Shown piece after piece: positions 7,994 to 14,856 of a stretch of DNA of 18,423 nucleotides. The notes beneath the pieces were generated by a model that saw only the letters and a list, made by a program, of their open reading frames with translations, ran no database searches and had not been told where the DNA came from. Every line of letters starts with the position of its first letter. Position 1 is the first letter of the stretch. The DNA lies in assembly GCA_023424865.1 (NCBI GenBank), contig JAFADM010000235.1:1-18423 (forward strand), given 5' to 3'. The translations under genes and the position numbers were made by a program. The DNA is from Bacillota bacterium. Its GTDB lineage: Bacteria > Bacillota_A > Clostridia > DSM-8532.

Positions 7994-9406
7994 TTATCCT
8001 TCCGATCCGTTTTCAGCATCAATCTTTTCACTATCCTCAGCCGAAACCGGAAAGGGAACACCTCTTAACCGTACGGATTCGCATTTTACAAGCTTAACGG
8101 CAGCATCCGAAGGCGCATTGGGCGCACGAAGCCCGTCAACGGAAATTTCCTTAACGGCTGTCATATAAAGGGGACTGTCCGCTCCGTCGGTATCAATGGT
8201 TAGATTGCGCAGATTACAGTCCACCACATTGGTGAGCCGGATGCCGGCCTTGGCCATGGGCTCCAGACCATGCATCATGGCAGCCTGACGGGGAGTCACC
8301 TCTCCTCGTTTAACCTTTACATGAAAATCACTGACGGAAAGCCCCACCACCGGAGATTCGGGGATACCGTAGACAAAAAGAGCGCAGGCGGACACACCGC
8401 TTGCGGTTACACCGGAAATGGCAATATCCTTAAATACGGGCGTTCCTTCGTTTACAGGAAGCGCTTCCTTTGAGAACAGGGACATATCGTCGGCAGGCGC
8501 TCCGCACATGTAATAGCCGTTAAGTACCAAGGGACAATAAACATCTACCATACTGATGCCCGTCACCCGGACATCCTCCACACAACCGCCCCGCTTGCGC
8601 CGGGTTTTTATGCGAATGCCTCTGTCGGTGCCGTTAAAGACACAATTTGAAATGACCACATGACGTACGCCGCCGGACATTTCACTGCCGATGACCACGC
8701 CGCCGTGGCCGTTGTTCATGGTACAGTTGGTTACGGTAATGTTTTCGCAGGGTCTTCTGCGATAATTGTCATACTGTGTTCCCGACTTAATGGTAACACA
8801 GTCGTCGCCCACATCGATATGACAGTTGGCTATATGAACATTGGAACAGCCCTCCGGGTTGATTCCATCTGTATTTGGCGAATCGCTGGGGTTTTTTATG
8901 GAGATGCCGTCAATCGTTACATTATTGCAGCAAACAGGATGTACCGTCCACATGGCCGAATTGACAACAGTAATTCCACTGATCCGTACATTGTCGCAGC
9001 CTATGGGCTGTACAGCTCTCGGGCGGGTATCGTCTTTATTTCTGTGCCACCAGTTGAAGCCCTGTCCGTCCACTGTTCCGCGACCGGTAATGGTCACATT
9101 AACCGCATTAAGAGCCGATACCAGGCCCCGGCGAACAGCAGGCCCCCAACCGGGGATGACACTGTCGTCCAATAGGGGATAGTCTTCAGGCTCAGGGCTG
9201 CCCAAAATCACCGCGCCGCCTTCAAGATAGAGGGTGGTGTTGCTGGGGATAAGAATGCTGCCGGTTACATATTTACCGGGAGGCACATATAAGGTTCCCC
9301 CTCCGTTATCCTCAATGAGCTTGAACAATGCACGAAAAGCTTCCGTGTTATTGAAGCTCTCACCGCTTCTGATGCCGTAATCCAATGCCGAATAGATACC
9401 AGTCAT
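7994..9406 (-). CDS. GH28 polygalacturonase, apparently cytoplasmic
   Basis: Hydrolyses alpha-1,4-galacturonosyl bonds by inversion. The 470-aa chain is a parallel beta-helix with all four GH28 signatures: NTD (178-180, in SPNTDGINPEG), GDD (200-202), GHG (233-235) and RIK (265-267). Catalytic Asps are D180, D201 and D202; H234 assists. No signal peptide precedes the first domain (MTGIYSALDYGIRSGESFNN), which matches intracellular, probably exo-acting enzymes that trim imported oligogalacturonides. ATG at 9406 has AAAGG about 11 nt upstream. It is first gene of the leftward GH28, oxidoreductase, GH43 unit, transcribed from the promoter at 9487..9459 with a LacI-type palindrome right at the start point. 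Confidence 0.93.
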   Translation of the reverse strand: MTGIYSALDYGIRSGESFNNTEAFRALFKLIEDNGGGTLYVPPGKYVTGSILIPSNTTLYLEGGAVILGSPEPEDYPLLDDSVIPGWGPAVRRGLVSALNAVNVTITGRGTVDGQGFNWWHRNKDDTRPRAVQPIGCDNVRISGITVVNSAMWTVHPVCCNNVTIDGISIKNPSDSPNTDGINPEGCSNVHIANCHIDVGDDCVTIKSGTQYDNYRRRPCENITVTNCTMNNGHGGVVIGSEMSGGVRHVVISNCVFNGTDRGIRIKTRRKRGGCVEDVRVTGISMVDVYCPLVLNGYYMCGAPADDMSLFSKEALPVNEGTPVFKDIAISGVTASGVSACALFVYGIPESPVVGLSVSDFHVKVKRGEVTPRQAAMMHGLEPMAKAGIRLTNVVDCNLRNLTIDTDGADSPLYMTAVKEISVDGLRAPNAPSDAAVKLVKCESVRLRGVPFPVSAEDSEKIDAENGSEG

Positions 9407-9437
9407 GGGAATAGCCGCCTTTCCATAAGGTTTAAAT

Positions 9438-9451
9438 TGTAAGTACTTACA
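9438..9451. promoter_or_regulatory. LacI-family operator O1 (GH28 side)
   Basis: TGTAAGTACTTACA is a perfect 14-bp palindrome. It begins about 8 bp downstream of the GH28 -10 box, so it covers the predicted start point, a standard place for repression. It shares the half-site TGTAAG with the second operator at 9605-9619. The adjacent LacI-family gene is the obvious candidate binder; this is inference from position. Confidence 0.72.
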
Positions 9452-9458
9452 CTCTATT

Positions 9459-9487
9459 AATATACATTACCACCCTGCCGCTTTCAA
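9459..9487 (-). promoter_or_regulatory. Sigma-A type promoter for the GH28 unit
   Basis: On the minus strand TTGAAA (9487..9482) and TATATT (9464..9459) are separated by exactly 17 nt. Each box differs from consensus at one base. The predicted start point is near 9452, at the edge of the palindrome at 9438-9451. About 45 nt of leader precede the GH28 ATG. Confidence 0.7.
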
Positions 9488-9573
9488 CAGATATAAAAAG
9501 ATAATCCTTTAATGTACAATAATTTTATAGGTTTTAAATAATTCAACAGTGGGTGAACCCCGCTGCCTGTGCC

Positions 9574-9601
9574 TTGCATTATGAATAGAACCTGATAAAA
9601 T
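9574..9601 (+). promoter_or_regulatory. Predicted promoter for the LacI-family gene
   Basis: TTGCAT (9574-9579), a 16-nt spacer and TAAAAT (9596-9601) preceded by TG one base upstream (9593-9594), an extended -10. The start point would be near 9608, inside the operator-like palindrome at 9605-9619. This leaves a leader of about 180 nt before the ATG. Confidence 0.55.
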
Positions 9602-9604
9602 AAA

Positions 9605-9619
9605 TGTAAGCGCTTTACA
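9605..9619. promoter_or_regulatory. LacI-family operator O2 (cre-like), autoregulation site
   Basis: TGTAAGCGCTTTACA is a near-perfect dyad: TGTAA and TTACA arms around GCGC with one extra T. The AAGCGCTT core with central CG is typical of LacI/CcpA-family operators. It starts 3 bp after the -10 of the predicted regulator promoter. It resembles a CcpA cre site but misses the consensus at the right arm, so either the local LacI-family protein or CcpA could bind. Confidence 0.68.
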
Positions 9620-9789
9620 CGCAGACGTGTTTCAAACACATTCACAGGATATCCTTTCAAAATCCTTTTGATGGTATATGCAATTTCTTACAGGCTTTTT
9701 TTAGGTAAGGCTATGCTCTTTCAGGATCCGGTTATTGGTCAAATGGAAGCAGCTTACAGCTTGAGTTGGAGTAATTGGAGTAAAAAGAT

Positions 9790-10776
9790 ATGAACATTTA
9801 TGATATTGCCCATGCGGCAGGCGTATCCATTGCCACAGTTTCACGGGTTTTAAACAATGGCGTGGTCGGTAATAAAACCCGTGAAAAGGTTCTTCGCGTC
9901 ATGGAGGAAATGGGCTATACGCCCAATGCCTTTGCCCGGGGACTTGGCCTTGGCACAATGAATACCGTTGGGGTTATCGTGTCCAATATTTATGACCTTT
10001 ATTTTGTCCGGGCGGTTTCGGTTCTTGAAGAAAAGCTGCGCCACCAGGGCTATGATCTGATTTTGTGCTGCTCCTCGGGAGACGGCGCTGAAAGAGCCAA
10101 GTCACTGCATCTTCTGGCCGCGAAAAAGGTGGACGCTCTTATTCTTGTAGGCTCCCGCTTTGCCGAAGGGGAAGCCCTTTCCGCCATCAGCCAGATGGCA
10201 CGAAAGCTTCCCATCTTTTGTATTGGAGGGCAAATTGATCTGCCCGGGGTATACAGTGTGCTCTGTGACGACAGGGATGGCGTTAAATCCGCGGTGACGA
10301 CACTCTATAGCAAAGGCCACCGGGATTTTCTGTACCTTTACGACAGTACGTCTCCCAGCGGCCATAATAAACGAAAAGGTTTTCTTGACGGGCTGGCCTT
10401 ATGCGGCTTAAATGGGGATTCCAAACGGACGGTCCGCTGCTCCAGAGATATCACTGAAGCCAAAAGCGCTGTAAAACGTGTTTTTGAATCAGGACTTCCC
10501 GTTTCCGCCATATTAACCTCGGAGGATGAGCTGGCAGTAGGCGCACTCCAATATGGAATGGAGAAAGGGTTTTCCATTCCAGGTACGCTTGCTGTGGTGG
10601 GCTATAACAACTCCACGCTTTCCAGAGCTACCATTCCCCAATTAAGCTCCATTGTTAATAAGGTGGATATGCTGTCAAGCCTTGCAGTGGAGCTTTTGAC
10701 AAAGGTATTTGCAGGTCAGAGCCCATCGTCCAAAATCCGCATTGCCGCTGAGCTTGTGGAACGGCAAACCACATAA
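9790..10776 (+). CDS. LacI-family transcriptional regulator
   Basis: 328 aa. N-terminal LacI helix-turn-helix at residues 2-21 (IYDIAHAAGVSIATVSRVLN), hinge helix region about 45-57 (PNAFARGLGLG) with the leucine that normally enters the operator centre, then a periplasmic-binding-protein-like effector domain from TVGVIVSNIYDLYF (about 59) to near the end. Acts as a ligand-responsive DNA-binding protein in the cytoplasm. ATG has GGAG 9 nt upstream. It is divergent from the GH28 unit and two LacI-type palindromes lie between, so it most likely represses both GH28 and itself, released by a pectin breakdown product. The inducer cannot be read from the sequence. The gene ends just before a bidirectional terminator. 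Confidence 0.92.
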   Translation: MNIYDIAHAAGVSIATVSRVLNNGVVGNKTREKVLRVMEEMGYTPNAFARGLGLGTMNTVGVIVSNIYDLYFVRAVSVLEEKLRHQGYDLILCCSSGDGAERAKSLHLLAAKKVDALILVGSRFAEGEALSAISQMARKLPIFCIGGQIDLPGVYSVLCDDRDGVKSAVTTLYSKGHRDFLYLYDSTSPSGHNKRKGFLDGLALCGLNGDSKRTVRCSRDITEAKSAVKRVFESGLPVSAILTSEDELAVGALQYGMEKGFSIPGTLAVVGYNNSTLSRATIPQLSSIVNKVDMLSSLAVELLTKVFAGQSPSSKIRIAAELVERQTT

Positions 10777-10783
10777 GGGTAAC

Positions 10784-10815
10784 AAAAGCCCGGGGCATCG
10801 CGTCCCCGAGCTTTT
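10784..10815. terminator. Bidirectional terminator between the two blocks
   Basis: AAAAGC-C-CGGGG (10784-10795) pairs with CCCCG-A-GCTTTT (10804-10815) around an 8-nt loop with one mismatch. The A and T runs at its two ends make it usable by the rightward LacI gene (8 bp after its stop) and by the leftward PTS operon. Confidence 0.8.
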
Positions 10816-10870
10816 AGCCGGATTTGCTTTCGCAAATGGCTATCACCGTATGCGCCTATTACAACAGGCG
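10816..10870. repeat. Two further hairpins in the convergent gap
   Basis: Directly next to the terminator, AGCC..ATTTGC and GCAAAT-GGCT (10816-10841) form a hairpin with a 2-nt bulge and a 4-nt loop. CGCCT and AGGCG (10853-10857, 10866-10870) form a third, weaker one. They lie downstream of the cupin gene on the minus strand and may protect or end the PTS transcript. Confidence 0.5.
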
Positions 10871-10881
10871 TTTAAGGGTGT

Positions 10882-11283
10882 TTAAGAGTTGAGCAGCTTT
10901 CTCAGCTCCTCAAGCTGCTCCGGCTTAAGGCTCAGTATTTCACTGTTGGCCATCCCGGTATTCGAATCCTCAATAAGAGCGTATTTGGTGTCCTTCCAGG
11001 AAACCGTATTGTGCCAGAGCCCCTTTGGAATATTATAAACCTTCAGGGGTACCATCTCCACGGCTTCAATAACAAGCTTCCCAGCCTTCTCTTCTCCGCT
11101 TAAGAGAATTGCGCGGCCATTTAAAAGAATGAAAAGCTCATCGGTTTCAAGATGGCGCTCCAGATTATCAATTTGAGAAGGATCATTGGCAGGCTTCCAG
11201 TTTTTAATACCCACCGTCCATTTTTCGTTTTCATAAACCCGGGTCATACCTTCCCCGTCAAAAGAAAAATTCTCTATTTTCAT
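10882..11283 (-). CDS. Small single-domain cupin protein
   Basis: 133 aa with both cupin motifs. Motif 1 is seen as H44 and E49 followed by G56 (RHLETDELFILLNG), and motif 2 as PKGLWH (P86, G88, H91). H44, E49 and H91 are likely metal ligands. Cupins include sugar and sugar-phosphate isomerases, epimerases and small binding proteins; the subfamily is not recognised. The ATG overlaps the Enzyme I stop in ATGA (4 bp), and AAAGGAG lies 6 nt upstream, so it is translated with Enzyme I as last gene of the PTS operon. A role in isomerising a sugar phosphate for the aldolases, or in sensing, is speculation. Confidence 0.8.
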   Translation of the reverse strand: MKIENFSFDGEGMTRVYENEKWTVGIKNWKPANDPSQIDNLERHLETDELFILLNGRAILLSGEEKAGKLVIEAVEMVPLKVYNIPKGLWHNTVSWKDTKYALIEDSNTGMANSEILSLKPEQLEELRKLLNS

Positions 11284-12971
11284 AACAAACTCCTTTGGGA
11301 CGCTTTTTCATAAATTTCCCGGGCGTCGTCCAGCTCCAGCATTTCCGCAGCAAAGCGCTGAAGGTCGTCAAAGCGGACCTGGCACAGCTTGTAGCGAAGC
11401 TTTTTAACCAGGGGCGGCGACACACTGAGCTTTTTTAAGCCGAAGCCCACAAGCAGGGGCATATAAACCGGGTCGGAAGCCAGCTCCCCGCACACGCTTA
11501 CTTCCTTCCCCCGCTCCTTGCCGGCCTTTATGGTTTGATGGATAAGGCGCAGCACCGCAGGGTTATAGGCGTTGCAAAGGGCCTGAACCTTGGGGTTTCC
11601 CCTGTCGGTTGCGGTAACATATTGGGTAAGATCATTGGTGCCAATGCTGAGAAAATCGCATTTACGGGCAAAGCTATCCGCCATAAGCGCAGCCGCAGGG
11701 GTTTCCACCATAATTCCCAGCTGGTAATTGTCACAGGCGGAAATGCTTTGCAGTGTTAATTCCTGCCTCACCTTTTCCACAATAGCCTTACAGGCTTCGA
11801 ATTCCGCTATTTCCGTTATCATGGGGAACATAATGCGAATGGCTTTTCCCGCTCCCGCAATTAAAATGGCCTTCAGCTGCTGTTCAAAAAGCTCCCTGCG
11901 ATCCAGGCACAGCCTTACGCCCCGATTTCCGCAAAAAGGATTTTCCTCTTTTGGAAGATCCAGATAGGGTATGGCCTTATCGCCCCCTATGTCCAGGGTC
12001 CGGATGGTTGTTTCCCGAGGTGAAACCCTCACCAGAACTTCCTCATAGGCCTTTTTTTCCTCCTCAGGGGAAGGTGCCTGGGTACGGCCCGAATAAAGGA
12101 ATTCCGTGCGGAAAAGGCCCACGCCGTCATAGCTTTCGCCTTCCAGAGAGGAAAGGTCCTCCGCCGAACCGATATTGACATAGATTTTTATCCTGACCCC
12201 ATCCAGGGTTTCAGCGTACTGGTAATTAGCCTCACTGATTTTACGGTTCAAAAGGGCGTCGGCTTCTGCCATACGCCGGTAATTCTCCAGTGCGTTTTCG
12301 TCAGGGCTTAAAAGGATTTCCCCAGTGGTTCCGTTTACCAGTAAGTCCATTCCATTGGCTACCGCTCGAAAGACGTCCTTAACTCCGGTAACCGCAGGGA
12401 TACCCATGGCCTTTGCCAGGATCACCGTATGAGAGGTGGCCCCTCCCAGCTCGGTGACAATGGCGCTTAAACGGGTTTTATCCATTTGCAGGGTATCGGC
12501 AGGCGACAGCTCCCGGGCGACAAGGACGACTTTGAAATCCCCCTCCGGCAGAACGGGGCCTTCTCCCAAGCCCTTCATGCTGTTAATCAGCATATCTCCG
12601 ATATGAAGGATATCCTCTCCCCGCTGGCGCATGTATTCCTGCTTCATAGCCTGAAAGGTCCCTGCAATATGCCGGGTTTCTTCAAAAACGGCAGCCACCG
12701 GCTCCAAGCCATTCTCTATGCGTTTATCGATTCCCTTGTAAAGCGTCTTATCCGAAAGAAGCATGGCATAGGCCTTGAATATTTTGGCCTCCTCTTCACC
12801 CAGGCTTTCAAGAGCCTTTTCGTAAAGCCGATCCATTTTTTCCAGGCATTCCTTTTTAGCTTCCTCAAGGGTTCGAATGACGGAGGTCCCCGCTGCTTCA
12901 GGGGCTCCCAGGACAAGGGCATTGCCTCTTCCCATGCCCGGAGCGCCCCCGTTTCCTTTGATACATTCCAT
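11280..12971 (-). CDS. ptsI: PTS Enzyme I (phosphoenolpyruvate-protein phosphotransferase)
   Basis: Transfers phosphate from PEP to HPr in the cytoplasm. 563 aa against about 570 for the usual enzyme. The phospho-histidine is H181 in GGATSHTVILAK; the PEP-binding domain has GLFRTEFLYSGR (286-296), IMFPMI (380-385), SIGTNDLTQY (442-451) and the catalytic Cys494 in VCGEL. All key residues are present, so it should be active. The segment GNRGVRLCL (348-356) differs from the G-(W/Y)-R-A-I-R of standard housekeeping enzymes, which suggests a paralogue dedicated to this operon. ATG at 12971 has only a weak AGG 7 nt upstream. It lies 33 bp after the aldolase and overlaps the cupin by 4 bp. HPr is five genes upstream in the same operon. 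Confidence 0.95.
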   Translation of the reverse strand: MECIKGNGGAPGMGRGNALVLGAPEAAGTSVIRTLEEAKKECLEKMDRLYEKALESLGEEEAKIFKAYAMLLSDKTLYKGIDKRIENGLEPVAAVFEETRHIAGTFQAMKQEYMRQRGEDILHIGDMLINSMKGLGEGPVLPEGDFKVVLVARELSPADTLQMDKTRLSAIVTELGGATSHTVILAKAMGIPAVTGVKDVFRAVANGMDLLVNGTTGEILLSPDENALENYRRMAEADALLNRKISEANYQYAETLDGVRIKIYVNIGSAEDLSSLEGESYDGVGLFRTEFLYSGRTQAPSPEEEKKAYEEVLVRVSPRETTIRTLDIGGDKAIPYLDLPKEENPFCGNRGVRLCLDRRELFEQQLKAILIAGAGKAIRIMFPMITEIAEFEACKAIVEKVRQELTLQSISACDNYQLGIMVETPAAALMADSFARKCDFLSIGTNDLTQYVTATDRGNPKVQALCNAYNPAVLRLIHQTIKAGKERGKEVSVCGELASDPVYMPLLVGFGLKKLSVSPPLVKKLRYKLCQVRFDDLQRFAAEMLELDDAREIYEKASQRSLL

Positions 12972-13004
12972 GATTCTACCTGCTTTACTTTCTCTGATTA
13001 TGGT

Positions 13005-13886
13005 TTATGCACCTGCTGCGCCCTGCCTGTAGCAGTACGCTTTGTCTACGGATCCGAAAACCGCCATTTTGTGGCTGATAACGTCTCTTACAACCTCCAG
13101 GCACGCCGGATACACCTTTATGGGAGTAAAGAACTGTCCGGCATTAAAAATTTCCTGAGCCTTTTTTGCAAAAGCCATTTTTATATCGCTGGATACATTG
13201 ACCTTTCTCACGCCGATGCGGCAGGCCTCGGCAATTTCCTCATCGGGATTGTCCGATCCGCCATGAATAACAAGAGGAACGGCAGAAACCGCTTCCAACT
13301 GTTTTAACAGGTCAAGGCGGATTTCAGGCTTGCGCCCCTTGGGGTAAATGCCGTGGGCGGTGCCGATAGAAACGGCAAGTGCGTCCACACCGGTTCTTTT
13401 AACAAATTCAACCACGTCCCGGGGCTCGGTATAAATAACCTTCTCCCCGCCGCCTTCGTCGGAGTGCATGGCAAGGCCAATAGTTCCCAATTCACCCTCT
13501 ACCGACACATCCGCCATATGGGCTAATTCCGTAACCTTGCGGGTAAGTTCCGCGTTTTCCTCAAAGGACAGCTTGGAGCCATCCAGCATAACGGAGGTAA
13601 AACCGGCCTGTATGGCTTTTACGCATTGCTCCAGGGTCGTCCCGTGATCCAGGTGAAGGACAAACGGAACCGGGCTCTTCTCAAGACGCTGTCTCACATA
13701 AGTATAAAAGTCGGCCGTAGAATAATTAAATTCGTTGGGATCCGCCTGTATGATGCAGGGGGCCTGACTGGCCTCCGCTGCTTCCACACACGCTCTGAAA
13801 AGATTGCTGTCAGTTGTGTTGAAGGCGCCTACCGCGAAATGATGCTTCCCCGCAACCTCCAGCATTTGCTTTAAATTAATTACCAT
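13005..13886 (-). CDS. Class II ketose-phosphate aldolase (downstream copy)
   Basis: Zinc-dependent aldolase of the fructose/tagatose-bisphosphate aldolase family, 293 aa. Metal and catalytic residues are intact: D80-H81 (LHLDHG), E132 (VEGELG), H178 (GTAHGIYPKG) and H208 (VIHGGSD), with the phosphate-binding NVSSDI at 230-235. The start is set at ATG 13886 (MVINLKQMLEVAGKHHFAVGAFN is the usual beginning); AAGGTGG lies 11 nt upstream in the end of the previous gene. An in-frame start at 14003 would overlap that gene by over 100 bp. The gap to the upstream aldolase is 4 bp, so the two are translated together. The substrate may be a ketose 1,6-bisphosphate or, as in IolJ of the same family, a monophosphate. 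Confidence 0.9.
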   Translation of the reverse strand: MVINLKQMLEVAGKHHFAVGAFNTTDSNLFRACVEAAEASQAPCIIQADPNEFNYSTADFYTYVRQRLEKSPVPFVLHLDHGTTLEQCVKAIQAGFTSVMLDGSKLSFEENAELTRKVTELAHMADVSVEGELGTIGLAMHSDEGGGEKVIYTEPRDVVEFVKRTGVDALAVSIGTAHGIYPKGRKPEIRLDLLKQLEAVSAVPLVIHGGSDNPDEEIAEACRIGVRKVNVSSDIKMAFAKKAQEIFNAGQFFTPIKVYPACLEVVRDVISHKMAVFGSVDKAYCYRQGAAGA

Positions 13887-13890
13887 AAGC

Positions 13891-14811
13891 TTATTCGCCA
13901 CCTTGGGTGTAGACTTTTGCCACAACCTCGTTAAAAGGATACTGGGGCTTGAAATTCCCGGCCTTTCCGCTGGATTTGCTGAGACGTATCCAGTGTTTAG
14001 CAACCTTCTTTACTGCCTGCTCCAGTTCCATGAAGAAGGAGACGCATTCCATATCAGGATCCTTTAAAAGCAGCTCTCCTGCCCGGTCACGGAAGGCGCT
14101 CAGGATGTCGGTGGCCACATTGATTTTGTTTATACCGGCTTCAACGGCCTTTACGATGTTTTCATCGCCGGAGCCGGAGCTGCCGTGAAGGGCAAGCGGC
14201 AAGCCATTAATGGCCTGCTTGATTTCTCTGATTCGCTCAAAATTGATACTGGGTACAAAGCCCTTGGGGTATTTGCCATGGGCGGTGCCTACGGCGATAG
14301 CCAGACAATCCACACCGGTGCTTTGGGCAAAATACTTGGCGTCCTCGGCAGTGGTATAAAGGGCTTCATCTCTTCCGTCCAGCTCGGCTGCCACACCCAC
14401 GTGGCCGATCTCGCCTTCTACGGACAGTCCCTGGGAATGGCTGAGCTCCACCACCTTTTGGGTCTGGCGGATGTTTTCCTCAAGGGGATAAGCCGATCCG
14501 TCCAGCATGATGGAGGAGAAGCCGTGACGAAAGGCATGGGTTACCCTTTCGAAGTCCTTGCCGTGGTCCAGGCAAAGGGCCACGGGAACGGGGGTCTTTT
14601 CAGCAAGGGTTTTGATAAGGGGAACCATGAGCTGGGCGCTGCCATGCTTGGTCATCTGTCCCTGGCCGGTGATTATAATAAGCGGAGCGTTTTCCTCATG
14701 GGCAGCCGCGATAAGGCCTCTTGCCGTTTCCAGATTAATGGCACATCCTGCGATAACGCCGTAATAGTTCTTAGATGCGTCATCCAGTATGTATTTCATT
14801 GTTGTGTACAT
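13891..14811 (-). CDS. Class II ketose-phosphate aldolase (upstream copy)
   Basis: 306 aa from the chosen ATG. Metal and catalytic residues are intact: D82-H83 (CLDHG), E134 (VEGEIG), H178 (GTAHGKYPKG), H209 (ALHGSSG), plus NVATDI at 231-236. The start at ATG 14811 has AAAGGA 11 nt upstream; a longer TTG start at 14844 lacks a ribosome site, and ATG 14799 is a further option. It is clearly different from its neighbour (for example IAGCAINLET against VGAFNTTDSN near the N-terminus, and a longer C-terminal tail), so the pair is not a recent duplication. It follows EIIC by 45 bp. The two may have different substrates or stereochemistry, or may form mixed complexes; the sequence does not decide. 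Confidence 0.88.
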   Translation of the reverse strand: MYTTMKYILDDASKNYYGVIAGCAINLETARGLIAAAHEENAPLIIITGQGQMTKHGSAQLMVPLIKTLAEKTPVPVALCLDHGKDFERVTHAFRHGFSSIMLDGSAYPLEENIRQTQKVVELSHSQGLSVEGEIGHVGVAAELDGRDEALYTTAEDAKYFAQSTGVDCLAIAVGTAHGKYPKGFVPSINFERIREIKQAINGLPLALHGSSGSGDENIVKAVEAGINKINVATDILSAFRDRAGELLLKDPDMECVSFFMELEQAVKKVAKHWIRLSKSSGKAGNFKPQYPFNEVVAKVYTQGGE

Positions 14812-14856
14812 ATGCTGTTGCGTCCTTTCCTTAACCGCAGGCAAGCCCGCAGTAAA

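Larger units (their letters stand above)
9407..9789. other. 383-bp divergent control region of GH28 unit and LacI gene
   Basis: No gene is visible here. The left half carries the GH28 promoter and its palindrome (9438-9487). The middle (9541-9619) carries the lacI-type gene's predicted promoter and a second palindrome. From about 9608 to 9789 lies a roughly 180-nt leader for the regulator gene. It contains a third, unrelated 13-bp palindrome GTGTTT-C-AAACAC (9627-9639), 21 bp centre to centre from the second operator. I see no hairpin-plus-T-run attenuator and no riboswitch pattern in that leader. GGAG at 9777-9780 is the regulator's ribosome site. Confidence 0.6.

Noticed and set aside
7981..8061. 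Longer N-terminus for the oxidoreductase (start at 8061)
   Set aside because: It would overlap GH28 by 68 bp and add a basic leader without family resemblance. GTG at 7980 has a good ribosome site and begins the Rossmann fold directly.
9687..9759. Two CTTACAG half-sites (9687-9693, 9753-9759) as extra LacI operators
   Set aside because: Neither has the matching second half, and the distance between them is not a whole number of helical turns; the same 7-mer also occurs in the unrelated repeats near 16064.
13887..14003. Longer N-terminus for the downstream aldolase
   Set aside because: It would overlap the upstream aldolase by more than 100 bp; the family sequence starts at the ATG at 13886.
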